Source: UBA9647 sp963739335 (GTDB lineage Bacteria; Bacteroidota; Ignavibacteria; UBA10030). Taken from it: a stretch of DNA of 64,000 bases. This document shows positions 1 through 8,987 of this stretch, one piece after another. The stretch spans positions 33,748 through 97,747 of the forward strand of contig CAVUAC010000053.1 in assembly GCA_963739335.1 (NCBI GenBank), written 5' to 3'. A program made the translations under genes and the position numbers. Each line of letters starts with the position of its first letter. Positions within the stretch are counted from its first letter, which is position 1. The notes beneath the pieces were generated by a model, which saw only the letters and a list, made by a program, of their open reading frames with translations, ran no database searches and had not been told where the DNA came from.

Positions 1-933
1 TTGGGACACGGGCTGCAATTGACGGCGTCTTGATTCAATTGCAGTGTCAATGCGCCTGCCCTGATCCTCGACAAGCCTCTTGGTGCTGATCCCCTTGAGT
101 CGGCTCTGCTCGATAGAGTTCAGCCGCTCAACAGAAGTGGCTTTTTGGATTGCCTCCAACATCGCTGCCGCTTCCTTTTCGCCTGCCAAAAAGCCTGACT
201 CATTGAACAACGCCGTCCGGGTTGGCTCGGCGGCATTCGCAGCCGGGGTCGGTTGTTGACCTCGGTCGAGCCACTCGAGGACCTGCTTGCCAATCTTCTC
301 GTCCGGTTTCGAAACCAGCCTGCCATCGAAGAGACTTGAGCGGTCCTTGGTGGACTGGGCGTTGTGGTTCAGGTCGAGGTCGAATACGATGTCGAACTCG
401 TAGTCCATTCCCTCACGTTGCACGGGGGCAAGTCCGACCTTCTTTGGGACCGACTTCCCCTTCTCGTTTGTCTCCACAACGTAGTCCATCTTCGAGCGCA
501 TCGTTGCAATGGGATGAGGCTTTGAGCGGATCATTGACTCGATGAAGGCGTTATGCTGGGGTGTCAGCTTGCGCCAGGCTGTGAAACTGTTCATGCCGCC
601 GTCAGCCATCTTCCCTTGAGTATCGAGCAGGCCGCCTTCGCCTGCCCAGGCATGAGAGATGCTGTCGAGGATGAGCACCTCGTAACCGGCAGCCTCGGCT
701 TGATGAATCGCTTTGATGTACTTGTTGATCTCAAACGGTGGTTCGATGTTGAGCACGTCGAAGTCGATCAGGTCGCGAAAGGCCAATCGAAAGAATCCTT
801 CAATGCACGCAACGAAACCTATAGGTGGGTACTTGGCCGTCTCGTGTCGATAGGAAATCTTACGCGCCTCAGGAGATCCAATAAAACGCCGAAGGTTAGA
901 TAGAACAACCACACGTTTCTCTACTTGTTTCAT
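1..933 (-). CDS. Chimeric, Walker-A-less copy of phage-type AAA ATPase (3' end outside window)
   Basis: From about residue 56 onward this frame is a close copy of the ATPase at 36777-37739, beginning at IDFDVLNIEPP and keeping the Walker B region and C-terminus. The first 55 codons are unrelated and replace the part that in the other copy carries Walker A. The frame is open without interruption from 933 to the window edge; by comparison the stop lies about a dozen bases outside. The start at 933 has a good ribosome binding site (GCGAGGAGCAAGG); an in-frame ATG at 1002 adds 23 residues. Without a P-loop the product should not hydrolyse ATP. It could be a genuine recombinant, an attC-cassette reading frame fused to a phage gene, or an assembly join at a repeat. 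Confidence 0.6.
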   Translation of the reverse strand, partial: MKQVEKRVVVLSNLRRFIGSPEARKISYRHETAKYPPIGFVACIEGFFRLAFRDLIDFDVLNIEPPFEINKYIKAIHQAEAAGYEVLILDSISHAWAGEGGLLDTQGKMADGGMNSFTAWRKLTPQHNAFIESMIRSKPHPIATMRSKMDYVVETNEKGKSVPKKVGLAPVQREGMDYEFDIVFDLDLNHNAQSTKDRSSLFDGRLVSKPDEKIGKQVLEWLDRGQQPTPAANAAEPTRTALFNESGFLAGEKEAAAMLEAIQKATSVERLNSIEQSRLKGISTKRLVEDQGRRIDTAIESRRRQLQPVSQ

Positions 934-1017
934 CCTTGCTCCTCGCTTGCGCAGACGGGACCGTCGTGCAACGATTTCGGCGATGTAATCTCGTCTAGCC
1001 ATAAGGGAAAGCCAGCA

Positions 1018-1077
1018 ACCTAACGTTCCGGTTCAGCGGCGGCGCGTAGCGCCGTACGTTGTCACCGATTGTTAGCC
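1018..1077 (-). other. attC-like integron recombination site
   Basis: Read on the minus strand this 60 bp segment starts with a GGCTAAC-like box and ends with GTTAGGT, which fits the GTTRRRY core. Between them lies an imperfect palindrome (CGGTGACAACGTACGGCGC, short loop, GCGCCGCCGCTGAACCG) with the unpaired bases typical of folded attC sites. It begins five bases after the stop of the LOG-family gene, which is the normal place for attC in a gene cassette. No second attC was found upstream of that gene and no IntI-type integrase is recognisable in the window. Confidence 0.65.
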
Positions 1078-1081
1078 CGCC

Positions 1082-2033
1082 TTACGGGGTAAACTGCTCG
1101 ATGAACTGCGCGGCAGCGTCGACATCGTCCGTCACCAACACGTACTTCGCGAAGTCAGCAGGGGTGAACAGCTTCTGAAGAACGCCAACGACGGGATACT
1201 TTGTGGTCCAGGTACTGGACACCAAACAGTACCATCGGACTGGAATAATCAAACGTCTTGTAGTAGTTCTGCGCACCGTCCTGAAAGATCTCTTGGATTG
1301 TCCCGGCTTTGCCTTCTGAGTAGACGATGCCTTGCTTCGCGAGTGCCAAGAGTCCGTCTTCTCGAATGCTATTCTGAAAGTACTTGGCGACGTGCGTGGC
1401 AAATGGAGTAGTCGGCTCATGGCCATAGTGCCATGTCGGGATTGCCAGGCTCTCATGTGGAGAAGGGATCGATGCAGCGATCTCGTACGCCGGTTTGAAC
1501 CATGCGTGTGCCTGAGCCACCAACGCTGGGTTAACCACCCCCCTGGAGTTGACGATGTCTCCGAGCGCCGGGACCACAGGCTGAATCTTCAGCCTGGCTA
1601 GTGCGCTGTCGAGGGCTGAATTCCCCTCCCCGGCGAGTGATGCGCCCAAGTGACTTGCTTCCATAGCCCCAGGCCCGCCACCGGTGCACATTAGGATGCC
1701 ACTTCGAGTAAGGCGATTAGAAAGTATCGCAATGTCCCTGTAGGCGGTGGAATCGCGCGCCATCTTGTGGTCACCCATGATGGCAGCGACTTTGCGATCA
1801 GCAATGAAGGCGGCTGTAGATTGCGTGATGGCATTGTCGTGCAGCGCCTGCATCATCCCAATGTACGGGTTAGTTGGTGCGCCTCGACCCTCCATGACGA
1901 AATGCCGGTAGATAGCAAAGTCCACCGTCTGTCCCCAGGACGCTGGATCATCGGGCTTGAAGCCGTGGAACAGCTCGACGCACGTGTATAGCTGCTGACG
2001 GATCGGTTGGTAGGGAAGGCTGAACCCTGGCAT
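1082..2033 (-). CDS. LOG-family (lysine-decarboxylase-like) Rossmann protein, frameshifted
   Basis: The CTGGGPGAMEASHLGA segment and the later SEGKAGTIQEIFQD segment correspond to the GGGxxGxM and PGGxGTxxE motifs of LOG-family nucleotide-binding proteins. Relatives act as cytokinin riboside phosphoribohydrolases or nucleotide 5'-monophosphate hydrolases. Here the second motif reads EGKAGTIQE, so the PGG is altered. The first frame runs from 2033 to about 1205, then the natural continuation (TKYPVVGVLQKLF to the end) lies in another frame ending at 1082, so a single-base shift sits near 1205. Length after repair is about 315 residues, longer than minimal LOG proteins. The attC-like site directly downstream suggests it is or was an integron cassette gene. 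Confidence 0.7.
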
Positions 2034-2424
2034 TGCTGACTCCTTTCGATCGATTGAAGAATGGGGAGGGAGTTCTGGCTCTCACGTCCATGAGAATTCA
2101 AGGAACAGACGTATTACCAGTGGTTCTCCTTGCTATTGCTAGCGCTCCCCCTTAGCATTTGACTTGAAAAGTCGTCTCAACATCGATAAGGGGGATAGGT
2201 GAAGCCTGATGCTAATTTTGTCGACTTAGGTGACTATTCTAATGACCAGCGAGCAACAGCAGTTTTCGAACCCTTGAGCCAAAGTCGAGATTGTATGCAA
2301 GCACCAAATGCGTCAGTTGAACGAACCCTTCGGGAGATACGGAAAAAACTGTGTCTTGCTTGACACGATCATTGAGACCAATCGGAATCTATAGCGTATG
2401 GCACTCACACATTCTAGGATTCTT
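2034..2424. other. Intergenic region, no gene recognised
   Basis: This gap separates two minus-strand genes. No convincing reading frame, inverted terminal repeat or attC-like box was found. It should contain the promoter of the LOG-family gene, but no clear consensus was picked out. Confidence 0.5.
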
Positions 2425-4341
2425 TTATCCGGGCCATACGAATCTCCTTTTTGAACCTATCTCGTTCAAGTATGACTCAAGCAATTGTTTGTACCGAGTG
2501 AGGTACTCTGTGTTTCCGAGGTGCGCGAGGTGACTATAGACAATTCGTTCCAGGATCAATTCTTGGTTAATACAAAATCGTTCTCGATACAACTCTTCCC
2601 AGTCTTGGCCTTCTTTTGAGGTATGCATCTTGATTTGGTTGACAGCAGCGCTATGGACACCCTTCATTTTCTCAAGAAAGGTAAGAATCACACTAACCTT
2701 TTTGGTCATATCTCGCGAAACAGGCGCGAGCATTTGGGGCGAGTCCGTGTCTACAACATTCGGATAGGTCAAACAATGAAAAAGGAATTCAAACTTTGTT
2801 ATCGTCGAACCAACAAACTCTCTTCCCAGAGGGGTGATGAAGACGCGCGGATTACGCTTATCAATAGCTTCCCAACTCACATTAACTTCGCTGTCCCCAA
2901 TCTCGACATGTCGAAAATCCAAAGGCACATCGTAAAGACGCTGCAATGATCTTGTAACCAAGTCTCGACGCACGCCGATGTGGCTGAAGTCCTCTACGAT
3001 GTCATTGACCCGAAGGAATCTATTGGGAGAGTTGGTCAGCCAGGCAAGCAAGATAAGCTCGATGTCGCACTCGATAGGATCTTGAATAGTGCCTCGTACT
3101 ACCTGGTCATATCTATCTGTTATGTCTAGGAGCATTTCGTGCCTCTGATTTGCAACAGAGTACATCCACCTGTATAGGTAGGAAGCAAAGTCGTGGTCAT
3201 CGATTGTAAGAGCATTTCGCTCATTCACTATTACACGCTTGTCAACGAGTTTTAGTAGATACTCGATGAATTCATAATTCAGCGTGAGCATGTTCCGGAG
3301 GTTGTGGTTTGCAAGGTTATGCAATTTCTCCTCTACGAATCGGGCTCTCACTTTAGGCTTGATATGACCGAAGACTATTCCAACCGCCGATCCAGTTGCC
3401 GGGAGTGCTCTTTCCGCGAAGATGTAACGCATCTCCAGTAGATTGCCAATGAATTCTGCATCCGGAGGTGACAGCCTGACAGGCTTCGACCTTTCAGCTG
3501 CATGTGTAACCAACGATACTACCTCTATAATCTCGCCACCATAAGTTGAAAGTTCAAAGCGAAGCAGGTTTTTCTCTCGGACCGCAACAAGTAAGCCGAA
3601 GTCTCCGTTGCCGCCATGGAATATGTCAATCGCCACCGAAAACAAGACCGGTTGCATATCGCCGTTGAGTCTATCTACATTGTCCAAAACAAGCAGGAAA
3701 TGCTCGATCTTGAGTGTAGCTTTGATGCAGGCAATCATCTGTGCGCAAGTCAATCGTTCCATTACGAATTCTTCTTCGGCCGGAGTGACATCAAGGTCGT
3801 CTAGGAAAAGCTTAAAGAGATCTTCACGATTGGCACCGATGTGAGGATTATCATGCTTAGCCCTCCATTTGAATATCAACTTGTGCATTCGCTCTTCGAA
3901 GAAGAAATCATACAGCGCATTAAATATGAACCTGAGCTTGTGATCTATCTCTGTCAGAAATTGGCTGGCGAGTTCACGCTTCAAGAGGTCGCGCAAGTAT
4001 TTGTGCCTGCCCCCAGGCTCTTGCGGAAAGTCGTAGAGTTTTTCGATCTCGTTCTTAAAATCGAATAAAAAGAAGCGCGCTTTCTTCGGCAGTGATAGCA
4101 GAGCCATCCTGATGATGCTAGTCTTGCCTCTCCCAGTCGGTGCACTTACAACCAAGAAGCCATCGAGATTTGCGTGAAGCTTCTCCAAGAACTCATTGTC
4201 TTGTTTTGGGAATGGGACATGTAAGCTAGCAAAGTAATCATTGGCATCCGGATGTGTGCCTTTGCGAATTGGCTGATCTAGCGAAAAATCAAGTGCTCTC
4301 TTCAAGGACTCGAGAAAAGTCGACGCATCTTGTTTTTCCAT
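2425..4341 (-). CDS. P-loop ATPase of unknown function (STAND/AAA-like)
   Basis: A 638-residue protein with one clear P-loop domain near the N-terminus. Walker A is SAPTGRGKTS at about residues 66-75, and a Walker B-like strand HFLLVLDNVDRL follows around residue 220. The rest is helical and charged, with no second recognisable domain. The chosen ATG at 4341 lies two bases after the stop of the upstream gene; a start at 4380 would add 13 residues inside that gene. Single large P-loop proteins with a regulatory C-terminus, located next to mobile DNA, are common among bacterial conflict proteins, but no specific family is recognised. A defence role is only an inference from context. Confidence 0.6.
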   Translation of the reverse strand: MEKQDASTFLESLKRALDFSLDQPIRKGTHPDANDYFASLHVPFPKQDNEFLEKLHANLDGFLVVSAPTGRGKTSIIRMALLSLPKKARFFLFDFKNEIEKLYDFPQEPGGRHKYLRDLLKRELASQFLTEIDHKLRFIFNALYDFFFEERMHKLIFKWRAKHDNPHIGANREDLFKLFLDDLDVTPAEEEFVMERLTCAQMIACIKATLKIEHFLLVLDNVDRLNGDMQPVLFSVAIDIFHGGNGDFGLLVAVREKNLLRFELSTYGGEIIEVVSLVTHAAERSKPVRLSPPDAEFIGNLLEMRYIFAERALPATGSAVGIVFGHIKPKVRARFVEEKLHNLANHNLRNMLTLNYEFIEYLLKLVDKRVIVNERNALTIDDHDFASYLYRWMYSVANQRHEMLLDITDRYDQVVRGTIQDPIECDIELILLAWLTNSPNRFLRVNDIVEDFSHIGVRRDLVTRSLQRLYDVPLDFRHVEIGDSEVNVSWEAIDKRNPRVFITPLGREFVGSTITKFEFLFHCLTYPNVVDTDSPQMLAPVSRDMTKKVSVILTFLEKMKGVHSAAVNQIKMHTSKEGQDWEELYRERFCINQELILERIVYSHLAHLGNTEYLTRYKQLLESYLNEIGSKRRFVWPG

Positions 4342-4343
4342 GT

Positions 4344-4727
4344 CTAGTCGCCTTTCAATTTCGTGAACGCCCAAAAACAAGCAAAAAAAGCTGGTATGCT
4401 TGCTAAGATAAATAGCGCGAGCCTTTCCAGGTAGGAACGAGTGATCTTGCGTTCTGCATGCTCCGGGTCAGTGGTCAGTTTATCATAACAGAACGGACAG
4501 AAAAGACCCAGTCGACGACATCTGAGCACAATAAACGACAGTGGAAACCAATACCAAAGGGAAGCCCCGCAACGACCGGATGAGTGGAAGCAGCAGTCTC
4601 CGCAACTCCGTTTTCTGATGTAAGTATTGCTTACGCCCGCCCACAGAGCAAGGCCATAGTGGAGAAGAACTAGAGTTAATATCAAACCAGATACAATCAA
4701 AAACCCATTTATCAGAATCTGAAACAT
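4344..4727 (-). CDS. Small Cys-rich membrane protein
   Basis: A 127-residue protein with a hydrophobic helix at each end (about residues 5-30 and 103-120). The loop between them is rich in cysteine: CGDCCFHSSGRCG, then LRCRRL and FCPFCYDKL. Spaced CxxC pairs suggest a metal-binding knuckle between two membrane anchors. Its stop codon is two bases from the start of the downstream P-loop ATPase, so the two are almost certainly co-transcribed and translationally coupled. A membrane partner for the ATPase is plausible, but the family is not recognised. Confidence 0.55.
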   Translation of the reverse strand: MFQILINGFLIVSGLILTLVLLHYGLALWAGVSNTYIRKRSCGDCCFHSSGRCGASLWYWFPLSFIVLRCRRLGLFCPFCYDKLTTDPEHAERKITRSYLERLALFILASIPAFFACFWAFTKLKGD

Positions 4728-4783
4728 ATATGCGACCCTTCTAATGATTTTGACCAGCCCCCAGTTGTGGTGCCAATGCAGAG

Positions 4784-4997
4784 TTAGTTAATTTGCCGAG
4801 CCATTGGCAGGCCGATGCGATAATGTGCTTCTGGTGCCGGTGGTCGAAACTTGAGCGAGGTATGCGGTTTGATCGTGTTGTACAGCCTTCTGCATCTCTC
4901 CGTTCAAGAGTTCATCTCTGAGTTTTGCGTTGAATGATTCAATGTAGCCGTTTTCCCATGGACTGCCTGGTTTGATGAATAGGGTTTTGACGCCGAG
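4784..4997 (-). pseudogene. IS3-type transposase remnant (integrase-core C-terminus)
   Basis: Minus-strand translation gives LFIKPGSPWENGYIESFN followed by AKLRDELLN, the conserved end of the rve integrase core of IS3/IS481-type transposases, including the catalytic Glu (WENGYIE). After EMQK the frame changes and the usual C-terminus continues as RLYNTIKPHTSLKFRPP then APEA, ending at 4784. Only the last ~70 codons remain and they contain a frameshift, so this is a dead fragment. No intact OrfA or terminal repeats were found around it. Confidence 0.8.
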
Positions 4998-5098
4998 TCA
5001 TTGAAGCCAGTCTGCTTTCTACTTTCCCTTTGGGATACGCTATGATGTGGTTGCTGAGGTGAAAACTGACTGGAAAGCTATCTTGCCCTTCTGCAAAT

Positions 5099-5124
5099 GT
5101 CAATACCAAGTTCTTGGTATTGAC
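5099..5124. repeat. Perfect 12-bp inverted repeat with 2-bp spacer
   Basis: GTCAATACCAAG and CTTGGTATTGAC face each other across TT. The outer word ATACCAAG(TT)CTT also occurs at both ends of the insertion sequence at 34907-36319 and at about 8819. The loop is too small for a normal RNA hairpin. Two abutted IS ends or a protein-binding palindrome are possible. Confidence 0.5.
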
Positions 5125-5322
5125 GAGTTCGAGAGAAAGTGACATGTTCACTCTGGCGATTTTCGCGGAGGGTGACTGTATTGTGACGCAGTTCTTTTGT
5201 CGGTGAATCGTAAACCTGATGGGGAAGAGATTGCAGCGATTTCGGTTGAAGAGGCGGGGAGTTCTTCTCGCAGCGAGCGAGGAAGACCGGGCGCAAATTC
5301 AAGGTTGTTAGGTTAACAAGCA

Positions 5323-5664
5323 ATGGTTGATTCAGAAAAGCCTGACGTCCGTTTTACGGCTGTGTTCGAGGCTGTCGACATGCAATTGGAGGATAATAGG
5401 CCACCGATCACCCGCGTCACATTCGAACGACTGAAGAGCGAGGGTGTTTCGGAAGTTGATGCGAAGCTAATGATCGGAGCAGCGTTTGCGGATGAAATTC
5501 GCAAGATCGTCAAGGGCGCCAATCGGATGGATTTGAGGAGATATACAGAAAACCTGAAACGACTTCCAGCGATTTCATGGAAAAAGGTACGTGATCGACG
5601 GCTTGAAGCAGATGGCGACAAGATGGCACAAGCTGGTTGCAGGGACACAACCGGGGTGAAGTGA
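5323..5664 (+). CDS. Small conserved-type hypothetical protein
   Basis: A 113-residue soluble protein. The segment ITRVTFERLKSEGVSEVDAK, then LMIGAAFADEI and MDLRRYTENLKRLP resembles the short helical domain found alone or behind SEC-C-type regions (a LxxxGvsexdAxxlIG...YxxxLxxLP pattern). That domain has no known biochemical role. The gene opens the plus-strand accessory island and is followed 170 bases later by a small membrane protein. The assignment is tentative. Confidence 0.5.
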   Translation: MVDSEKPDVRFTAVFEAVDMQLEDNRPPITRVTFERLKSEGVSEVDAKLMIGAAFADEIRKIVKGANRMDLRRYTENLKRLPAISWKKVRDRRLEADGDKMAQAGCRDTTGVK

Positions 5665-5833
5665 GACGAGCGCTGGGATTCCTTGGAGCTGCAGTTTCCC
5701 GTCCTCGCGGTTATTGACATAAGGTCGCACACGTCGACTGCTTGAGCAGCAGACACAAGGGTACGCGACAATCCTATCGACTTTGATGCAACTGCTCAGG
5801 ATAGCCGGTGGGCGTTGAAAGGAGCTTCGCAGA

Positions 5834-6133
5834 ATGCAGGTTTCTCTTCTCGACATTTTAGCACTCGTTTGTGCTTATGCAGTCTTCGGATTCTTCGGCT
5901 TTCGAGTGTCCAAGAGGTTCAAAAGGCCAGTATCCCTGGCAACGTGGATTACTCTCATCGTTGTGACCTTTGTCGTAGCTTGTTACCTGCTCGGTCCAAA
6001 CAGTTTTCTTGTCTCGGTATTTGGTTTCAACATGTACATCAACAGTTCACTCCAGGCAATCGGTGTCGGAATCATTATTGGCTTGGCGACACGGGAGATC
6101 CGGTCAAAGGTCGAGGGGAAGAACACAGCGTGA
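5834..6133 (+). CDS. Small three-helix membrane protein
   Basis: A 99-residue protein with hydrophobic segments at about residues 5-25, 36-54 and 68-85 and a short basic tail ending KVEGKNTA. No family is recognised. It lies between two other accessory genes on the same strand. The start ATG has GGAGCTTCGCAG upstream, an acceptable ribosome binding site. Confidence 0.5.
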   Translation: MQVSLLDILALVCAYAVFGFFGFRVSKRFKRPVSLATWITLIVVTFVVACYLLGPNSFLVSVFGFNMYINSSLQAIGVGIIIGLATREIRSKVEGKNTA

Positions 6134-6252
6134 TACTGTCTGGACAGCTAGCGAGGAATTTGATGCTGTTGGATCTCGCGTCGTGAACGTCGAAGAATCA
6201 AGGTGATCATCGCATCCATTCATGAACTGTTTATTCACAATTCGAGGACAAA

Positions 6253-7035
6253 ATGGGGTTCCCGACAAGCGAAGTAAGAGCACAATTCACGGCTCCAGGG
6301 TATCGACTTGGGTTGGCAATTTATGGTGCATTGGGATTCCTCTTGAGCACTTGGATAACCACCAAGTACGATCCAGAAATCTACAGACTTGTTGTGCTAG
6401 CAGGCAAGAGTTGGAAGCCAGGACTGCCGGAGTACGCCTGGGGTTTCAAGGTATTATGGCTTTCACTGCCGTTATTCTTGTTTATCTTCGAAGCTGCGAA
6501 GATCAGTATGAAGCTCCCTAGGAGCATCATAGGCGACTCGCTGTCATATGGCATCTTCATCGTTCTAGTGTTCGTCTCGCTTGCGGCGGTTTCCTTGATC
6601 AACTTTGGACTTAATGGGGCGCTCACTATTCAATTCGCAGGCTATGGATTCATTCTCGGGTCGACGGAGTTCCTCCGAGGCTTTCAGTTCGACTTCTCTT
6701 TTGCACAGGACAAGTCAATACTTCGCGAGGCCCGGATGGAGAAAATCAAGTTTCTGCACAAGAAGTGGTTCAGCGCGATCAGCGCTCTGGTCACGGTCGC
6801 GATTGCGATCTGTGTCACTGCGGCAATCAAGCTCTTCGAGACATCAATAGAGGATCTGGGGCGCGAAGCTGCAGAGCTGCTGGCGCAAATCCTTGGATGT
6901 GTGGTTGTGTATGCAGGGGTTGGCCTGACGCTTGGTCCATTTGCGGAGATGTTCAAGATTCTGGCGAAGATCGAAGATCAAATGGATCACATAGAGGCAC
7001 CGGAGAACGCTGCGCTCTCCCGCACAAGACCTTGA
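6253..7035 (+). CDS. Integral membrane protein of unknown function
   Basis: A 260-residue protein with about six hydrophobic helices: residues ~15-33, 62-80, 93-115, 124-142, 170-190 and 212-235. A soluble basic stretch with EARMEKIKFLHKKW lies between helices 4 and 5, and the C-terminus is charged. No catalytic motif is visible. It precedes the TIGR04141-like gene by 38 bases with nothing between, so it may be the membrane component of the same transcription unit. Family unknown. Confidence 0.55.
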   Translation: MGFPTSEVRAQFTAPGYRLGLAIYGALGFLLSTWITTKYDPEIYRLVVLAGKSWKPGLPEYAWGFKVLWLSLPLFLFIFEAAKISMKLPRSIIGDSLSYGIFIVLVFVSLAAVSLINFGLNGALTIQFAGYGFILGSTEFLRGFQFDFSFAQDKSILREARMEKIKFLHKKWFSAISALVTVAIAICVTAAIKLFETSIEDLGREAAELLAQILGCVVVYAGVGLTLGPFAEMFKILAKIEDQMDHIEAPENAALSRTRP

Positions 7036-7073
7036 GGAACTTGCATATTCGTGAATAATCCGAAGGAGGTATC

Positions 7074-8648
7074 ATGCCGCATCGCGACGCAAGAGTGCAG
7101 CATCTGAACATTTTTCTGTTTCGGGAGAGCTGCAAACAATTCAAAGACGCGTTCCGATCTCCGACGCTTGCCACCAAGCTGATGATCGAAAAGAAAAAGG
7201 GTTTTGAGGCGGCGCTGTATATACCGGAATCGCCCGTGAAGGAGCCTGCTTGGGTAGATTTCCTGAAGGGGGGCTTTGGTGACAGGGTCCGCGTGGAAGC
7301 GAATAGACTTTCTTCGGCGCTGCTGCTCGTTAAGGTCAGGGGAAGAATCTTTGCATTCACATTCGGTCATACACGGTCGCTTCTGAAGGAAGAACTTTGC
7401 GAGCTGGATTTCGGGCTCATGGTTGTGGTCAACCGAGTCGATGCTCGTCTCATCAGAGGTCTCAGTCTTCGGATGTTCAGGGAGATGACATTGAAGCGAT
7501 CTGAAGAAGCAGCAAGGGGGACGGATCTGCGGAGCTTCACCGTCAATGTTAGACAGGATCTCCTGCGGGCCGTCACCGGCAGACCGAGAGATCTCAAGTT
7601 TGCGACAAGAATCAGCGGTGCTGATTCGTTGGTGATCGACGCTCCTCTCAATTTTGTCGAGCTTGGCAAGAAGTGCGAGGAGATGCTGAAGGCATACAAG
7701 GAGAAGGAATATCTCAGACAGGGATTCCGATGGATTGGGAACATCAAAGAGATTCGTGAGCCGAAGATGATCTTTCATCTTGATGATTTGCTCATCCGTG
7801 CCTTGCGAAGGAAAAGTGCCGATGTGCAGATGATGACGCCGGACTCGTTTACGAGAGACAACATTCGCGGTTTTCTGTATTCTGGAGAACGAGGCGAGAC
7901 CAGCGTTCACCCTGAACTGGAGATCCAAGATTGGTATCGCGCTACCGAGGGAAGACCTGTTACTCTCACGGTAGATGAGCTAAAGCGCAGGCGGATCCGA
8001 GTCCTCGACACCGCTGACATTGTGGAGCCGATTAAGGAATACCAGTTCTTTTGCTTTGAGGTAATGTTTGGAAAAACCGTCTTTGTTCTGAGCAATGGCC
8101 GATGGCATCAAATCGCACAGGATTTGATCAAGGAAGCAAACGAATTCTTGAAGCAAATAGAGGGTCAGGCGCTAGCCCTAGATTTGGCAAATAGAGGGGA
8201 CACGGAAGATAAGTACCTGGCTCAACTGATGAAGGGGCGAAGAGATCTGGCGAGTATGCACAAGGCGACCTTCATGATGCCCGGAGGGTCGGTCGAGCTC
8301 TGCGACGTGCTGTCAAGGCAGGGGCATTTGGTCCATGTGAAGCGGTGGGGCGCTTCCGGGACATTCAGTCATCTCTTGCGTCAGGGGGCAGTTTCAGCAG
8401 AAACGATCCGGAGAGTTCCCGATGCGCGCAAGCATATCCGGACTCACGTGAAGAAGTTCAGGAGAGAGATAGCCCAGTTCTTCCCGGCCAAGAATTTCTT
8501 GCCGGGTCGTGTTACCGTGGTGTTTGCGCTTATCCGTGAGTTGGACAGAGAGCTTCCATTTTTCAGCAAGTTGAGCCTGATGAGGGAGGCTCAACAGGTA
8601 GCGTCTCTTGGGTACAGAGTGGTGTATCAACGAATTGAGGTGAATTGA
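7074..8648 (+). CDS. TIGR04141/DUF6119-like sporadically distributed protein
   Basis: A 524-residue protein matching the pattern of the TIGR04141 family, proteins of roughly 500-550 residues scattered among bacteria and often near mobile or defence genes. It starts with an LNIFLFRES-type strand. Around residue 405-445 it has the family's most characteristic region: VELCDVLSRQ then HLVHVKRWGASGTFSHLLRQG, where the HVK and S-x-LSHLFxQG positions are conserved. Biochemical function is unknown. AAGGAGG lies directly before the ATG, a strong ribosome binding site. The following gap contains a broken DUF3892 gene. Confidence 0.65.
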   Translation: MPHRDARVQHLNIFLFRESCKQFKDAFRSPTLATKLMIEKKKGFEAALYIPESPVKEPAWVDFLKGGFGDRVRVEANRLSSALLLVKVRGRIFAFTFGHTRSLLKEELCELDFGLMVVVNRVDARLIRGLSLRMFREMTLKRSEEAARGTDLRSFTVNVRQDLLRAVTGRPRDLKFATRISGADSLVIDAPLNFVELGKKCEEMLKAYKEKEYLRQGFRWIGNIKEIREPKMIFHLDDLLIRALRRKSADVQMMTPDSFTRDNIRGFLYSGERGETSVHPELEIQDWYRATEGRPVTLTVDELKRRRIRVLDTADIVEPIKEYQFFCFEVMFGKTVFVLSNGRWHQIAQDLIKEANEFLKQIEGQALALDLANRGDTEDKYLAQLMKGRRDLASMHKATFMMPGGSVELCDVLSRQGHLVHVKRWGASGTFSHLLRQGAVSAETIRRVPDARKHIRTHVKKFRREIAQFFPAKNFLPGRVTVVFALIRELDRELPFFSKLSLMREAQQVASLGYRVVYQRIEVN

Positions 8649-8987
8649 GCCTGATGGGGCTAATTCGACCAATAGAAGTCATACGAAAGAGAAAAAGAGC
8701 GAAACCAATCGTAGGAAGATTCGCCTCTTTGTCCGTCCACTTGGAAAGAGGGAGAGATCGCTCGTGATGATCCGCATCCGGGCGTGATGGACGGACTGCC
8801 ATCTGTTCTCACGAGGCATACCAAGTTCTTGGGATTGCGCCTTTGTTTGTATCCCGCCATGTTAGTGTTACCCAAATCACCGCCCCCGCAAGACACAAGA
8901 CCCAAGTTGAAACTCACAACGAAGGGAAGGATTACCCGGTTAGCGGTGTGACCGACCTTCGGACGATTAATCGGTTGGAGGGCAGGC
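8649..8987. other. Intergenic region, no intact gene
   Basis: No convincing reading frame on either strand. It contains one copy of the word ATACCAAGTTCTTG (about 8819-8832), also found at the ends of the IS at 34907-36319 and in the palindrome at 5099. The strong ribosome binding site GGAGGGCAGG at its end belongs to the broken DUF3892 gene. Confidence 0.4.
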
